The position numbers were made by a program, and so were the translations under genes. Source: Aurelia coerulea (Eukaryota > Cnidaria > Scyphozoa > Semaeostomeae > Ulmaridae). Taken from it: DNA of 64,000 nucleotides. This document shows, piece by piece, positions 10,919-21,096 of the stretch. The stretch's first letter is position 1. Each line of letters starts with the position of its first letter. The notes under the pieces were generated by a model. It did no database searches. It was not told the origin of the DNA and saw only the letters and a program-made list of their open reading frames with translations. The stretch lies in contig CM076949.1 of the NCBI GenBank assembly GCA_039566865.1, positions 7,727,501 to 7,791,500 of the forward strand, read 5' to 3'.

Positions 10919-11558
10919 ACAATAATATCAAAATTATGCAGATATTGACAAGGGTTCTGGCGTTGAATCTGAATTGTCTCTGCATTTGCAGGGTTAGTAG
11001 CTTTATTTTACAAACAAGAAACACGAAAGACTTGACGAAATAGATTTGGGGCCTCAGAAATGAGGCGAAAGCTTCAACAATACAAACAATGTAAGTGTGA
11101 GTGTTTAAAAATGAATGGCAAACAAACAAAAACACAATTATAGTATAGGATATAACACTCGGGATCAAATTAAAGCTTTGGCAGGCTCTGCTGAAAGAAG
11201 AAATAGATTTGGGGCCATTCTACCGATATGGATCGAAGAATGCTTTGTAGCACTTTCGTAGCCGAGAGATTGAAGTAATTTGTAATTTGTCTCGCTTTTT
11301 TATGAGACACTGTTCTCAATGCAACCAATTGAACTACGTGACCCTGTGTCTTTTCCCGTTGTGGATGGGACCAATAATGTATTGCAGTTTAGTTTTAGGT
11401 TTTACTTGATAAAAAACTGCAACCACATATTTTGACTTCATTGTGCCATAATTTAGGATTTAGCAACCACTAGTCAGATTGACTCAGATGAGGTCTCAAA
11501 ATCAAAGTTGAGGCACATCCTATGCAACGGCATAAAAGAAGAAAATATTGAGCATGAA
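10919..11558. other. RPAIN intron, nothing recognised
   Basis: AT-rich intronic sequence between exons 4 and 5 of RPAIN. The open frames are short and have no recognisable motif, and no clear repeat boundary is visible. Confidence 0.35.
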
Positions 11559-11836
11559 CCTGTATGAAAATACAAGGCCATGTAATAGCCATGTACAAGC
11601 CTTGTACTTATGGTCTTGTAACCTTGTTCTAGCCTAGAAAAGCCTTGCTATAACCTTGTAAATGGCTCCGAAATGCTAATTAGCCTTGTGGAAACCTTGC
11701 GGAAACCTTGTGGAAACCTTGTGTTAGACTGGTTGTAACTTGGAATCTTACTGATAGCCTTGTAACTTTCTTCAAAGGTTAGTGCAAGGTCATAACAAGG
11801 TCATAATCCAAGTTTAGCCTTGTATTTTTGTACAGG
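11559..11836. mobile_element. CCTTGTA-rich MITE
   Basis: The inverted ends are CCTGTATGAAAATACAAGGC and GCCTTGTATTTTTGTACAGG. The interior is a dense degenerate repeat of CCTTGTAA / CCTTGTGGAAA-like words. The right end recurs at about 18950-19036. Non-coding. Confidence 0.65.
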
Positions 11837-11987
11837 AAGCTCCCCAACATCAGTCACACAAACGGGCCACTATTTTTTGGGACACCCTGTACACTTTTCA
11901 AACATGCCAAACATGCTCATCAAACTCTACTACAGTGGCTTTAACAACAGTGCATTTGTCATCAAACTACCTTTTAAAATAGCTTAC

Positions 11988-12099
11988 CTTTTACATACAG
12001 GACATATCACATAATCACAACCAAGACCTTCTATGGCAGCATGAATGGAATTTTCGTCAAAATTGACCAGATCATCATATTCTTCCAAGATCAATTTTT
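11988..12099 (-). CDS. RPAIN: RPAIN exon 4 (C-terminal helix and first CxxC)
   Basis: On the minus strand, acceptor TTTGCGTTTAG is followed by 112 coding bases and donor AAG|GTAAGC. With one base from exon 3 it encodes residues 133-169, running EKLILEEYDDLVNFDE to YVICPVCK. This parallels the RPAIN segment that ends LICPVCTK in vertebrates. CPVC is the first cysteine pair of the zinc finger. Confidence 0.9.
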
Positions 12100-12336
12100 C
12101 TAAACGCAAATACAATAAGAATAGATATGATGGGTCAAAAAATTCACTACAATGACTCCTTGCACTCGTTCCTACAGATAAGTTAACAATCTGTTGATTA
12201 AAAAAATTTATCTGAAGGTACCTTTGTATCCAGGGACAGATTAACAATCTCACGTATTTTTTACATTCTCATTAAAGAAAAGAACAATTGTAATACCTCG
12301 TACCATGCATACTCTGAGCGCAAGAAGAAAGTCATA

Positions 12337-12934
12337 CCGGGTGCGCCAAAATAAACTATGCACGTTTGGCAGGCCACAATAAATCGTACACAGGACCGAT
12401 TTTGAAGATTTATGATTTATTCGTTAGCAGAAAGCCTGAATTAAATACTGGGATTTTTTGCAATTTCTTTCATGTTCAGTTTTTAGAGTTAGGAGCGAGT
12501 TTCTTAAAATTTAAGTTTTCGAAAACACTGAAAACGATAAAAAAACATCGATCAATTTTTTTTTAAAGAATCGACTTGAATGGACAAGGAGAGAACTTGT
12601 TCATGGTGATTTGGGGTTTAGAAATCGACTAATTGTACTCTGCTGTACGAGAGTTCGTACCAAATCCCCAAATCACCCTCAAAACGTTTTCTCTTTGCTC
12701 ATTCATGTTGAGTCTTTTAAAATTTGATCGACGTTTTTTGATCGTTTTCAGTGTTTTCGACAACGAAAATTTTAAGAAACTCGCTTCTGGCTCTAAAAAC
12801 TGAAAACGGACAAATTGTCAAAAAGTCCTAGAATCTATTTCAGGCTTTCTGCTAAAGATTGAGTCATACATTTTCAAATTCGGTCCAGTGTACGTGGCCG
12901 GCCAAACGTGCATAGTTTATTTTGGCGCACCCGG
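12337..12934. mobile_element. Foldback element with TA duplication, 598 bp
   Basis: The termini are TA|CCGGGTGCGCCAAAATAAAC and GTTTATTTTGGCGCACCCGG|TA. The arms remain complementary over more than 250 bases each, for example GAAACTCGCTTCTGGCTCT against its inverse and CACTGAAAACGAT against its inverse. The whole element could fold into one hairpin. TA target duplication plus CCGG ends places it with the other TA/CCGG foldbacks here. Confidence 0.85.
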
Positions 12935-12982
12935 TAGAATATCCAACAGCTTAAAAGATTCAAAAGATTAGATGATTCAAAG

Positions 12983-13354
12983 ATGCCAAATGTGAAGTCA
13001 CATGGAGCTGGTGGTCTGAGATCAAACCAATTGGTAAAACGGCAGGGTCAGCAAACATCCTTGGATGAGCCAAAGGCTACAGAAGTTATCCTACACATTG
13101 AAGTTAATTATGTAGCAACTAGCACTCCAAAACAAACAGTTGATAACTTTGATGATATTACAGAGAGGATCAAAGAAAAGAACCCTGATGTTAGAATAAC
13201 CATTTCATCAATCATGCCTAGGAAAGACAAGAGATCCCTGAACATTACAATATTGGAAACAAATATGCTGCTGAAGAAGTTCTGTTCATTTCATGGGTAT
13301 GACTTTTTAGAGCACACAAATATCACCTTTCACCAACTCTGTCATGATGGTTAA
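12983..13354 (+). pseudogene. SGNH-hydrolase-like retroelement ORF fragment
   Basis: A 123-residue plus-strand frame lies inside an RPAIN intron, antisense to that gene. The pattern ILHIEVNY, then VDNFDDITERIKEKNPDV, ITISSIMPRKD and LNITILETNMLLKKFC resembles SGNH/GDSL-like domains carried by repeated ORFs in invertebrate genomes (typically HxGxND, TISSIxPRxD, NxxL). The usual GxND is replaced by EVNY, so the oxyanion-hole residues look lost. It stops just after CHDG, where family members normally continue with a histidine-containing block. This reads as a truncated, decayed copy; no function is claimed. Confidence 0.5.
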
Positions 13355-13652
13355 ACAACAAATTAAAATGTTGAAAGAGAAATGATATCTAATCTATACA
13401 TCTGCCAAGTAATTTCTATTCACATTTGATTAAGAAGTTTGGCAGTAAGTGTTTTCTTTACACCTAAAATAATATGAGATTCGTACACTTACTGCTCAGC
13501 TTTCGAATCAGACAAATAAAATCGGTCAGGCAAGTGTGTTGATTTATGATTTATCCTTTCTCTTTCCTTTAATTTATAAATACAATTTCTCTTAACAGTG
13601 TCTGTTGGCTTGCAGAACACTGTTCTATAAAGTAAATTGTTCTTCTTTAAAT
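13355..13652. other. RPAIN intron, nothing recognised
   Basis: AT-rich intronic sequence between the SGNH-like fragment and the hAT-like MITE. No exon or repeat boundary seen. Confidence 0.35.
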
Positions 13653-13807
13653 CAGTGGCGGACACTTTTGCCAAATATTGGGGGGGGGTGGAGCTATTGT
13701 TTCAGTTAAAAAGCATTGTTTATTTCTGTTGTTTTCAAACAAAAGATCTTTGTTCGAGCCAACAGTAGGGGTGATCACACCCCCTCGCCCCCAAGTGTCC
13801 GCCACTA
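13653..13807. mobile_element. hAT-like MITE, 155 bp
   Basis: Ends CAGTGGCGGACACTT and AAGTGTCCGCCACTA are inverted repeats differing at the outer base. Flanking 8-mers CTTTAAAT (13645-13652) and CTTGAAAT (13808-13815) match at 7 of 8 positions. Internal G- and C-runs lie next to each end. Confidence 0.75.
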
Positions 13808-14126
13808 CTTGAAATCTCTCTTTCCTTTGCATCTATTTATTTGTTTTAGGAACAGCATACTTTAACACTATGAGGAGAGCAATTTACTGGTCCTCTGCTA
13901 AAAATCCTGAAGCCAGGTCTAAACATTGTTATTTATCACGAGATACTGTATCTACGTAATTAGACTGATTACAAGTTTGTAGTTATCGCTATTGATAGAC
14001 TGATGGATTCTCAATCTATTTTGAGCAAAAAATATTGTTTTTGTTGTTGTTGTCATTTTTGTTGTTGCGATAACTGGGAATATCTTGTGAGTCTAGTATT
14101 TAATAAGCTGCAAAAAATTTAGTTAC

Positions 14127-14205
14127 CTTCTTTCATCAGCTCTTCTCTTATTTCATCCATAACATCAAACATACTTTCACTTCCATCATCAGTATTGTCA
14201 TGAAA
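14127..14205 (-). CDS. RPAIN: RPAIN exon 3
   Basis: On the minus strand, acceptor CTTTTTTATTTAG is followed by 79 bases and donor GAAG|GTAACT. Only phase 0 is open: it encodes FHDNTDDGSESMFDVMDEIR and then EELMKE, corresponding to the acidic helix LEEIQQELINQE of vertebrate RPAIN. One base is left over and joins exon 4 to give EEKLILEEY. Confidence 0.85.
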
Positions 14206-14309
14206 CTAAATAAAAAAGATTTGTTATCATTATTGATAGACTCATGGACACTCAAACTAGTATGAGCAAAAAAATAGTCAATTCGTGCAAAGTCATTTAT
14301 GTTGATTAA

Positions 14310-15234
14310 GGTTACTGTATCCCTTCAGGACAATAAAAAGTTTTTTCCGATCAATTTTTGGATTTTTAGATCATTGGATAGCACACACATCTACCTACAA
14401 TTTCTAATAATTTCAAGGAATTTTACTTTATTTTTCAGCGAATTATAAGCAATTTAAAGCAAGGTATTTTCTGCTAGGAAAATGCTGTTTACATGAATAG
14501 GATTATTTGAGAACTAAAGGTTAAAGGTTTCAAGTGCCTTTGATTTCCTGTTGAATGGATTTTGTGGTTATAATACCAATTATGTCATTGTAAACTCTGC
14601 ACTAAATACATACAGGATTACTCTGTTTACTTTTGTGGCCAGATTGAAGTTAATCATTTTCAACAGTGGAACTGTACGCTAAGAAACTGTTTCAGAGCTT
14701 TTCTCAAAATCAATTTTTCAGCAACGAATGGGTATTCATACAGCTCCCGGTACCCAACAGCTTGATATAATTGGCTGAAATTTGGCAGACAGAGAGAAAA
14801 GGCATAGGGGGACCAAAAGTTGTCTCACTTTTGAGAAAAAATGCATGGTTCAAATTTAACATTTGAATGAATCTCAAAACGAGGCCAGGGAGCGAAGGGC
14901 AAAATTGTTTTATTAATTATTCTGAAGCTAAGGCATGCAAAAGAAATTTGAGAGATGCTTTGCTAGATTAATGTGCTGAGAACGCAAAAATCTCATTGAA
15001 ATTTAAATGAAACATATCTGGGGGGACAGGGAGGTTCTACAAGGGGGGAAGGTCCGATTTTCACGTTTTCGGAAGTATAACGCCCAATTTTCGGATATTT
15101 TTATTCTTTTTGGCTCGTAAATACTCTCTATTTAATGACGAATCGAATGATGTATAGTTTATACGTGTTATGTCGCAGGCGTGATAATCAAGAGAGAAAA
15201 CACCATGAGTGGTCACTGAAGGGGTACAGTAACC
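14310..15234. mobile_element. TTAA-flanked piggyBac-like element, 925 bp
   Basis: The ends GGTTACTGTATCCCTTCAG and CTGAAGGGGTACAGTAACC are inverted repeats with one mismatch. TTAA flanks both sides (14306-14309 and 15235-15238). No transposase frame, so it is a non-autonomous element; TTAA is the signature duplication of the piggyBac superfamily. Confidence 0.8.
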
Positions 15235-15792
15235 TTAACTCGCTGAAAAGTGTTCTGTCTGAGAGCCGAAGGAACTGCATCCACAGCTAGCAGTGTATCT
15301 ATCAAGAACCGGGGTTGTGCTTTCATTATCCTTCTCAAAGTTTACCAAATTTGGAAGCTCAATGCAAGCCTGTTTTCTAGCAAGTAAAAAGGTCTATTAT
15401 TCTGTGAACTTTAATGGGGTTTCTTGAAAAAGTATCAAAAAGAAAGAAATTTTAAAAAATATGAAATTATTTCAAGGTACTGTGACATATGATTAATGAT
15501 TAAGTGGTTCTGAACATCTGGAAGCGGAAGCAGCAATGCAAACAAATAACAAAATTAGTGTATGTCTCAAATCAGATGTCACATGATATGCTCGTGAATA
15601 AAAACAACTGAAGAGCTTTGCAAGATCAATTTTGTGATATCACATCTTTCACATGACATCTCATTTGCGACAGACTTTAGCCCAAACTTAAAAAAAATAA
15701 AACATCTCAGCTGTCTTTTGACTGATTTTAAAAAGTTTCATTGTACTGCATGTGCTTATCAAAATAAGATTAATTTGGTATTCAAACCTGTG

Positions 15793-16053
15793 TGCTCCAA
15801 GTCTATTCAGTGGACCATCAGCAATAAAAGCATAAGGTTTGGCCATAGAGTACTTTATAGCACTACTACTTCTGAGGTAGATTCTGTGGTAGTAAGTACA
15901 GGATTTTAGGAATACAACAACAGTACTTGCTTCTTTGTATTGTACTGTATTAAGTGCGGGGGGGGGGGGGGGTATTTGACTTAAATTTATACGCCCCCGC
16001 AGAAGAAATTATATTCTTTTATTGCTGATGGTCCACTGAATAGACTTGGAGCA
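15793..16053. mobile_element. MITE with 35+ bp inverted ends
   Basis: TGCTCCAAGTCTATTCAGTG at the left is inverted at the right end (CACTGAATAGACTTGGAGCA), and the match continues inward through GACCATCAGCAATAAAAG. A G-run of about 16 lies inside. The interior block TACTACTTCTGAGGTAGA to TTGTATTGTACTGTA is repeated just outside the element at 16110-16195. Confidence 0.7.
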
Positions 16054-16439
16054 AGTCTAGAAGCATTACTACTAAGGTTAGCAGTAACAATGGCCATACT
16101 TTTGCATTTACTACTTCTGAGGTAGAAGTACAGTACTGTACTTTAGGAATACGACAACAGTACTTGATTCTTTGTATTGTACTGTACTAAAGTATATGAC
16201 GAATTAAAAATTGCAAGTTAATTAGCATAGTTTGGAAAAATTATTATTAATGTCAGGCTATCCTAATGTTGGAGAACTGTTAAATGATTGATAAGTATGG
16301 CCACAATACTGCTAAACTGTTGCCTCACTGTTTCGCACTGAAAGTTTATTGTGCATTTATCAATCTCCTTTTTTGCAAGTTTGGAGAAGTGCATAGAGGA
16401 TTCAAAACCTCCCTGCAGCCTTGCTTTGAAATACATTAC

Positions 16440-16631
16440 CCCTCTTGTGCAGCATGTACACAAAGTGTTTGGCCCATCTTGAATACTCTTAAGTTCATCC
16501 AATTCTTCTTTCATTAACTCATCTATAAATTCTTTACTCTTCTCTTCCCTAGAAGGACTTCCTGATGTTTCTGCTCCTCTCAGCTGCTCAACAAGCTTAG
16601 TCCTGTTTTTTCTGAGTCTCTGGACACAGGC
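16440..16631 (-). CDS. RPAIN: RPAIN exon 2
   Basis: On the minus strand, acceptor TTCTATTCCAG is followed by 64 codons beginning ACVQRLRKNRTKLVEQLRG and including KEFIDELMKEELDELKSIQD. These parallel the vertebrate RPAIN segments RCLERMRNSRDRLLNRYRQ and VQEVMEEEWNALQSVEN, the basic N-terminal region and the following acidic helix. The 3' limit is chosen at donor GGG|GTAATG, which keeps phase 0. The frame stays open to a weaker donor near 16315, so the exon could be longer. Residues 92-106 of the assembled protein (cysteine-rich TLCTCCTRG) are not typical of the family. Confidence 0.75.
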
Positions 16632-17288
16632 CTGGAATAGAATTGAACATGTTAATTAGCATGATATAGAACAGATGGTTTCAAAAAGTATCCGATATGT
16701 GACTGTGTGTTGTCCTCCAGTCTGGAGAGTATGACAATTTTCAATGAGATCTCCAGTATGCACAAGGAAATGTATTTTGCTCTCTATTGTTTATTTTGAG
16801 TAGCCTGTTGAAATCTCCTGTGCTGGTTGTCCTTGGTTTTGACTAGTCATCAAACAAATAAAAAAGGTCATTTCAGTACTTTTTTGTAGAAATGGCTGCC
16901 CCCCCCCAAGATTTTGCAATAAACAAAGAACTTTTATTTTTCAAGTGCCCCTTTAGCTCAATGAAAAAAGTGCCCTTGAAGTGTCATGCCCCCAAGTTTG
17001 AGATGCTTCCTAATCACAATTTATCCAGTTTTTAAACATCAAAATTGCGACAATTGGGAGTTTTTCTTTTGATTTTTGTAGCAACCCTGCTGGTTACCCG
17101 AGGCTCCAACCCATTTTATATTTCACAAGTAGTGTGCACTAATTTGCTTTACGTTATCTAAAGAAATCAAGGCCATAACAGAGACTTAGTAGTGATGCAT
17201 GAATTTAGCTCCAGTGAAAACAAACTTAGAACGATAGGAGAGAGGCAGACTGCCTTTATAAAATAGTTAAAATATGATAAATTTATAC
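16632..17288. other. RPAIN intron 1
   Basis: The minus-strand intron runs from donor GTATAA at 17288 to the acceptor at 16632. It is AT-rich and contains a C-run near 16900. No other feature was recognised. Confidence 0.6.
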
Positions 17289-17414
17289 CCTTCGAAATTT
17301 GTCCTTCCACGACTTTGGGGTCCTTTTGTACATGTCTTTGTGTGTGGGGGAATCTTGCACATGACATTTCTGCTTAAAGGATGCACAAGTACTCTCTTCT
17401 ACATCGATATCCAT
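17289..17414 (-). CDS. RPAIN: RPAIN exon 1 with start codon; gene overview
   Basis: RPA-interacting protein binds replication protein A and is known in vertebrates as its nuclear-import adaptor. Exon 1 starts at the ATG at 17414 (MDIDVEES) and ends at donor AGG|GTATAA. It encodes 42 residues including HKDMYKRTPKSWKDKFRR, parallel to the vertebrate N terminus SLYKLVGSPPWKEAFRQRC. The frame is open upstream to an ATG at 17633, but that stretch is proline/phenylalanine-rich, overlaps the CASP start region and has no family similarity, so I take it as 5' UTR. Exons in order: 17289-17414, 16440-16631, 14127-14205, 11988-12099, 10271-10334, one not found, 5172-5253, 2025-2054. The cysteines CPVC, CSC, SVC and SCKEC give the C-terminal zinc finger. 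The gene lies head to head with CASP/CUX1. Confidence 0.85.
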
Positions 17415-17622
17415 TGCATTGCCTGGAGGTTTGTAGACAGTTTTCTTTTGGTGACTTGGCTGCAGCAAAAATGAAAATTTTGGAAATGGAAATGTTTTCG
17501 CGCCACTTGGATACGAGGCCAAAACAAAAGGCTGGGCTGCAGCGTCTAGCCTCTTTATCGTTTGATAAAATAGGAATGGAAATGGAAATGAGGTTATCAT
17601 TTGTTGATGTTGAAGTGGCAAA
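17415..17622. promoter_or_regulatory. Candidate bidirectional promoter, RPAIN/CASP
   Basis: The 208 bases between the proposed RPAIN start (minus) and the CASP start (plus) must hold both 5' leaders, and probably both core promoters. No TATA box is evident. The segment contains a TTCGCGCCA motif (E2F-like, about 17496-17505) and the purine-rich repeats GGAAATGGAAATG at about 17478 and 17578. Promoter activity is inferred from layout only. Confidence 0.5.
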
Positions 17623-17682
17623 ATGGCTGCCATAAAATCAGCGCTAAAATGTTGGCGTGATTTTAACCTTCCAGAGCATCAG
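17623..17682 (+). CDS. CUX1: CASP/CUX1 exon 1 with start codon; gene overview
   Basis: Exon 1 encodes MAAIKSALKCWRDFNLPEHQ and ends at donor CAG|GTAAGA. It resembles the start of vertebrate CASP, the Golgi membrane coiled-coil product of the CUX1 locus (MAAN...YWKRFDL). The 17 exons found here join in phase over 1100 bases to give 366 residues plus two bases, nearly all predicted coiled coil. Landmarks also seen in vertebrate CASP are NRQDxxxxSRKxLIE, LSKRSKAAE, DPVPALE, [33 protein letters not shown] and DYDEMKREL. The transmembrane end of CASP, or the CUT/homeodomain end of CUX, must lie beyond the window. Whether this locus makes CASP, CUX or both by alternative splicing cannot be seen. 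Confidence 0.9.
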
Positions 17683-18304
17683 GTAAGATTCATCTTTGAA
17701 TTTAATAAATGTATTGATGTCTTGCTGTGAAATATTTTTTACGTTTACCAAGAGAGTTGGAAATGGGCTCGGAAACCGGTGCTTTTTTTATTGCCAGCAA
17801 AGCAAGCACACAACAAACAACAAAATATTTTCTCAAGTCAACTCAATAATAATATCATCAATAAAAAAGCCTTCTGTTTTACTCCTTTTTTCTTAAGAAA
17901 TACAGCTACACACGTACACGTGAATTTCGGAGTTTCTACTAGCTTTGCGGCAGAGAGCATTGCAAGCAACATCGTTGCAGTAATATTTGACAAGCTGATA
18001 ACCAAGACCAAGCAAGAAGGAACAAACAGACAGAGATAACAAAAGGGAGAATGACAGTGAAATTCAGAGGTACAATTTTGTGGAACAGTTTAAGTAATAA
18101 AGACAGGGACAAGGGACATAAAGAGTAAAATTGCATTCAAAGGAAAGATGAAAAAATTAAAAAAGAAGATAAACAATATAACTTTTGGAAAAGTTGGCAC
18201 AATGGAAGAGAAGTGGCAGATGGAATTCCATCCATAGAAATGACAAATTTTTAGCACAACGAGAAGCAGGACACCTATAATATACGACTGCACTCTCCAT
18301 GGGG
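17683..18304. other. CASP intron 1, left part
   Basis: AT-rich intronic sequence without recognised exons. A repeat-poor stretch precedes the 18305 MITE. Confidence 0.5.
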
Positions 18305-18601
18305 CCAGGGTGCATTCCATGTAAAATCTACGCCGAAGGTACGCCGAGCCCTAAGCTTTCGTACACCAGGTATTTTCAGGGAGAGAGAATACACGTCATA
18401 TATATTTGATCATATCAAAAGAGACTGCTATTCACATAAGAAAAGATCGAGGACAACTTCACATTAACGCCAAGGTAGGCAGATTTTTGTATGCCGTCAC
18501 GCCAAGAACCGATTTTATTGAAAAAATGACGCCGCTAAGCCGACAAAAAGTCAGGTCTACGCCGAAGATCTTCGGGCCTAAGTACATGGAATGCACCCTG
18601 G
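18305..18601. mobile_element. hAT-like MITE, 297 bp
   Basis: Ends CCAGGGTGCATTCCATGTA and TACATGGAATGCACCCTGG are perfect inverted repeats. They are flanked by an exact 8-bp duplication CCATGGGG (18297-18304 and 18602-18609). The interior includes ACGCCGAAG-type words near both ends. Lies in CASP intron 1. Confidence 0.8.
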
Positions 18602-18629
18602 CCATGGGGAAAGTCTATGCCATGTAAGC

Positions 18630-18937
18630 TCTGCCTAATACCTAGGAGTAGCATTATCAAAAGATCTAAGCTGGAATCAACATATCAGTCATACTGCCAG
18701 TAAGGCACAAGATCCCTTAATTTTCTCAAAGGAATTTTCGCATAAACTCCCTGCAGTTGAAATCGAAAGCCTACAAAGCAATCGTACGACCAGTTGTCGA
18801 ATATGCTACACTGGTATGGGATCCATACACATAAAAGAACATCCACACGCTTGAAATGGTTCAAAGAATCATCCTAATCATCCTAAATAGACATGATAGA
18901 TTCGCACGTGTTACCGATATGCTTTGACAACTGAATG
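18630..18937 (+). pseudogene. LINE reverse transcriptase C-terminal fragment
   Basis: Read with frameshifts and one in-frame stop, the plus strand gives YLGVALSKDLSWNQHIS, then FLKRNFR, KAYKAIVRPVVEYATLVWDP and a basic tail. This is the region downstream of the reverse transcriptase active site in jockey/CR1-type non-LTR elements. Both ends of the element are lost and it cannot be coding. Confidence 0.7.
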
Positions 18938-18944
18938 GGAAATC

Positions 18945-19036
18945 CTGGTAACTACAAGGTCATAACAAGATCATAATCTCCACTACAAGGCTTAAACAAG
19001 GCCAAGTTTAGCCTTGTATTTTTGTACAGGAGGCTA
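18945..19036. mobile_element. Fragment of the CCTTGTA-rich MITE
   Basis: The terminal GCCTTGTATTTTTGTACAGG and the preceding AAGGTCATAACAAG block match the right end of 11559-11836. The left end is absent. Confidence 0.6.
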
Positions 19037-19104
19037 CATCAATTCGATGCTGAGCCTCACCATTTGCTTACAATTTCTGATATCATTTTAAATATGCTTT
19101 TCAG

Positions 19105-19215
19105 AAAATCCTAGACCTTGAGGCAATTGAAGTTGGAAACAGGCAAGATGCTGCTGATAAGTCAAGGAAAAAACTCATTGAATTGACAAGAGATTTCAAG
19201 AAAAATACTGAAGAT
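19105..19215 (+). CDS. CUX1: CASP/CUX1 exon 2
   Basis: Acceptor TTTTCAG, 111 bases in phase 0, donor GAT|GTAAGT. It encodes residues 21-57, including EVGNRQDAADKSRKKLIEL and DFKKNTED. The match to the vertebrate CASP stretch [20 protein letters not shown] is the clearest family signature in the gene. Confidence 0.92.
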
Positions 19216-19779
19216 GTAAGTTTTGAATTCTTGAGTTTGAGGGTTAAACTGTAATATCTGAGGAACTTTTTCTTGTCCTTGCAATCAATGAATGGTGCTT
19301 GAGCACAATCAAGTCTCCACACCCACTTGGAAATTTTAGGAGCCTCCTGATAAAATAAGCACCTAGGTCAATGGCCTTCTTAATACAGTGAGTGTGCAGG
19401 CACAAAGATTCTTGTTATATTTGGCCTGTTGGTTGCTTTTTCGTACTAAGAATAATTTCTTAATGTCCAGGAATTTTTTCAAAAGTGCATGTAACATTTT
19501 TGTCAAATAAAAAAGTTACTCACACAAGTTTTTCAAATTTTAAAATATGAAAATAAAGAAATTAGAAAATTAAATATAAAAAAGAAGAATGAATACCCAT
19601 GTCCGGAATGTCCTGGAAGTAGCTTGCATACAGTGGCTCAATCTAGCACCTGGAATTTTCAAGGTACTTTTATTGTCAAATGCCTGTATTATTCTTCCTC
19701 ACAAGGCCTGCCTGTTTCCTATCCAAGATCTGACTTATATGACAGGGATTATATGTTTCTACCCATTTTCTTAATGTAG
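19216..19779. other. CASP intron 2
   Basis: 564 bases with consensus ends GTAAGT and ATGTAG. AT-rich; no repeat or exon recognised inside. Confidence 0.75.
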
Positions 19780-19827
19780 GAAATTCGCAAGAAAGTGTCT
19801 CCATTGATTAAAGCTTTACAAAGTGAG
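19780..19827 (+). CDS. CUX1: CASP/CUX1 exon 3
   Basis: 48 bases, phase 0 to 0, donor GAG|GTAAGA. It encodes residues 58-73 (EIRKKVSPLIKALQSE), parallel to EDLRKQVAPLLKSFQGE of vertebrate CASP. Confidence 0.9.
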
Positions 19828-20392
19828 GTAAGAGGCATTAGTACTTATTTAGCATTGTTCACAACACATAAAACCTACAAAATCTTCCCAAATGGCTGAA
19901 CTTTCTCATCACTCCAGTTGCAATTTTATGGTGCGAAACTGATGAAAGATTTACTGCATCATACAGAAGGGTTAGACCCACTGTGTGGTTTGGTATGGAA
20001 CTGCCAGTCCGCTTCTTTGCTTTTGACCGTATTTGTATGCTGTCTTTTTTGTTTATCTTCTTGATTTGTAAAGATGACCTTGTGTTTTGACTTTTCCCAT
20101 GCCAAGAACGGTCAAGTTAGAAAAAATTAACTGTCAAAAATTCTCAAATGTCATTTAGTATGTTATGGACTGAGGATTAAATCAACAATCAACAAGATCA
20201 TCCCTGTATGTGATTTATTGTGAACCATAAAAATTGATACTTTTTGATCAGCAACCTGTGTATAAAGCAAATCTCGTTTTTAGTTCAAAGTCCACTTTGT
20301 AATCTAAGAAGTGGCTCCAATGACTGTCTGTAAGAAAGGATTCAGTCACATTCATTAATGGAATTGATGAACAAACGTTCTATCTTTTTTAG
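19828..20392. other. CASP intron 3
   Basis: 565 bases between consensus splice sites (GTAAGA, TTTTTTAG). No recognisable repeat or exon. Confidence 0.7.
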
Positions 20393-20471
20393 GTGGATCA
20401 GCTAAGTAAAAGAAGCAAAGCTGCTGAAAATTGTTTTTTATCTTTGTACAAAAAGCTTCTTGAAGTTCCAG
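20393..20471 (+). CDS. CUX1: CASP/CUX1 exon 4
   Basis: 79 bases starting in phase 0 and leaving one base; acceptor TCTTTTTTAG, donor AG|GTAAGC. It encodes residues 74-99, beginning VDQLSKRSKAAENCFLSLY and ending LLEVP. It matches the vertebrate [26 protein letters not shown] region. Confidence 0.92.
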
Positions 20472-21096
20472 GTAAGCCGTTCTACCTGTAACGAGATTTG
20501 ATTTGTACATTTTTTTTGGCAACTAGCAATATTTCCATTGTAGACTGTGTATAGTTTGCTGTCTATGATGAGACATCAACTGCGAGACGTCATCTGTGAG
20601 CCTGCAGTTTTACATTAGTTCTTTAGATTTTATCATCTGGCAATTTAAATATCGAAATTTATTTGGACGAAAGCTGTTGTCTTGTTCTAAGGTTGTAGCT
20701 GATTGTGAAAATGCTCAACCAAGGATATCCTTCTGTTCTGTGGGGCTGAATGTTTAGTGAATGAGAAACTTGAAAATGTGCAAAATTGCACTTTGATGAC
20801 CTCTTACAGTGTGTACTTGAGCATACAAGTGACAGGGGGGCTCAGCCCCCCAGAGCTTTTCAGTATGAACAAACTAGAGAAATAACCACTGAACCCAAAA
20901 TGATAAATGCTTTCAAAAACACAACCCCTAAAAACCTTCACACATACTTTAGCAGTTTTAGTCTTCCATTCCATTCCTGTAAAAGTATAAGTTTTTCACA
21001 CCACCTACTGTATTCCATCTATCTGCATAAACGCTTATTCGTTATGCTTACCAAGTTTGAAACTTTCAGAGCTTTCTGTTTCAGAAAGTTTTAGAA
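20472..21096. other. CASP intron 4, left part
   Basis: No exon recognised. A short perfect GC palindrome GGGGGGCTCAGCCCCCC occurs near 20836-20852. Otherwise AT-rich. Confidence 0.4.

Noticed and set aside
16315..16440. Extension of RPAIN exon 2 to a donor near 16315
   Set aside because: The frame is open and in phase, but the donor (ACA|GTGAGG) is not clearly better and the added residues lengthen the linker far beyond the family norm. It is kept only as an alternative.
17283..17633. Longer RPAIN start at 17633 giving 73 extra residues
   Set aside because: The extra part has no family similarity, overlaps the first CASP codons on the other strand, and looks like open 5' UTR. The ATG at 17414 gives the expected short N terminus.
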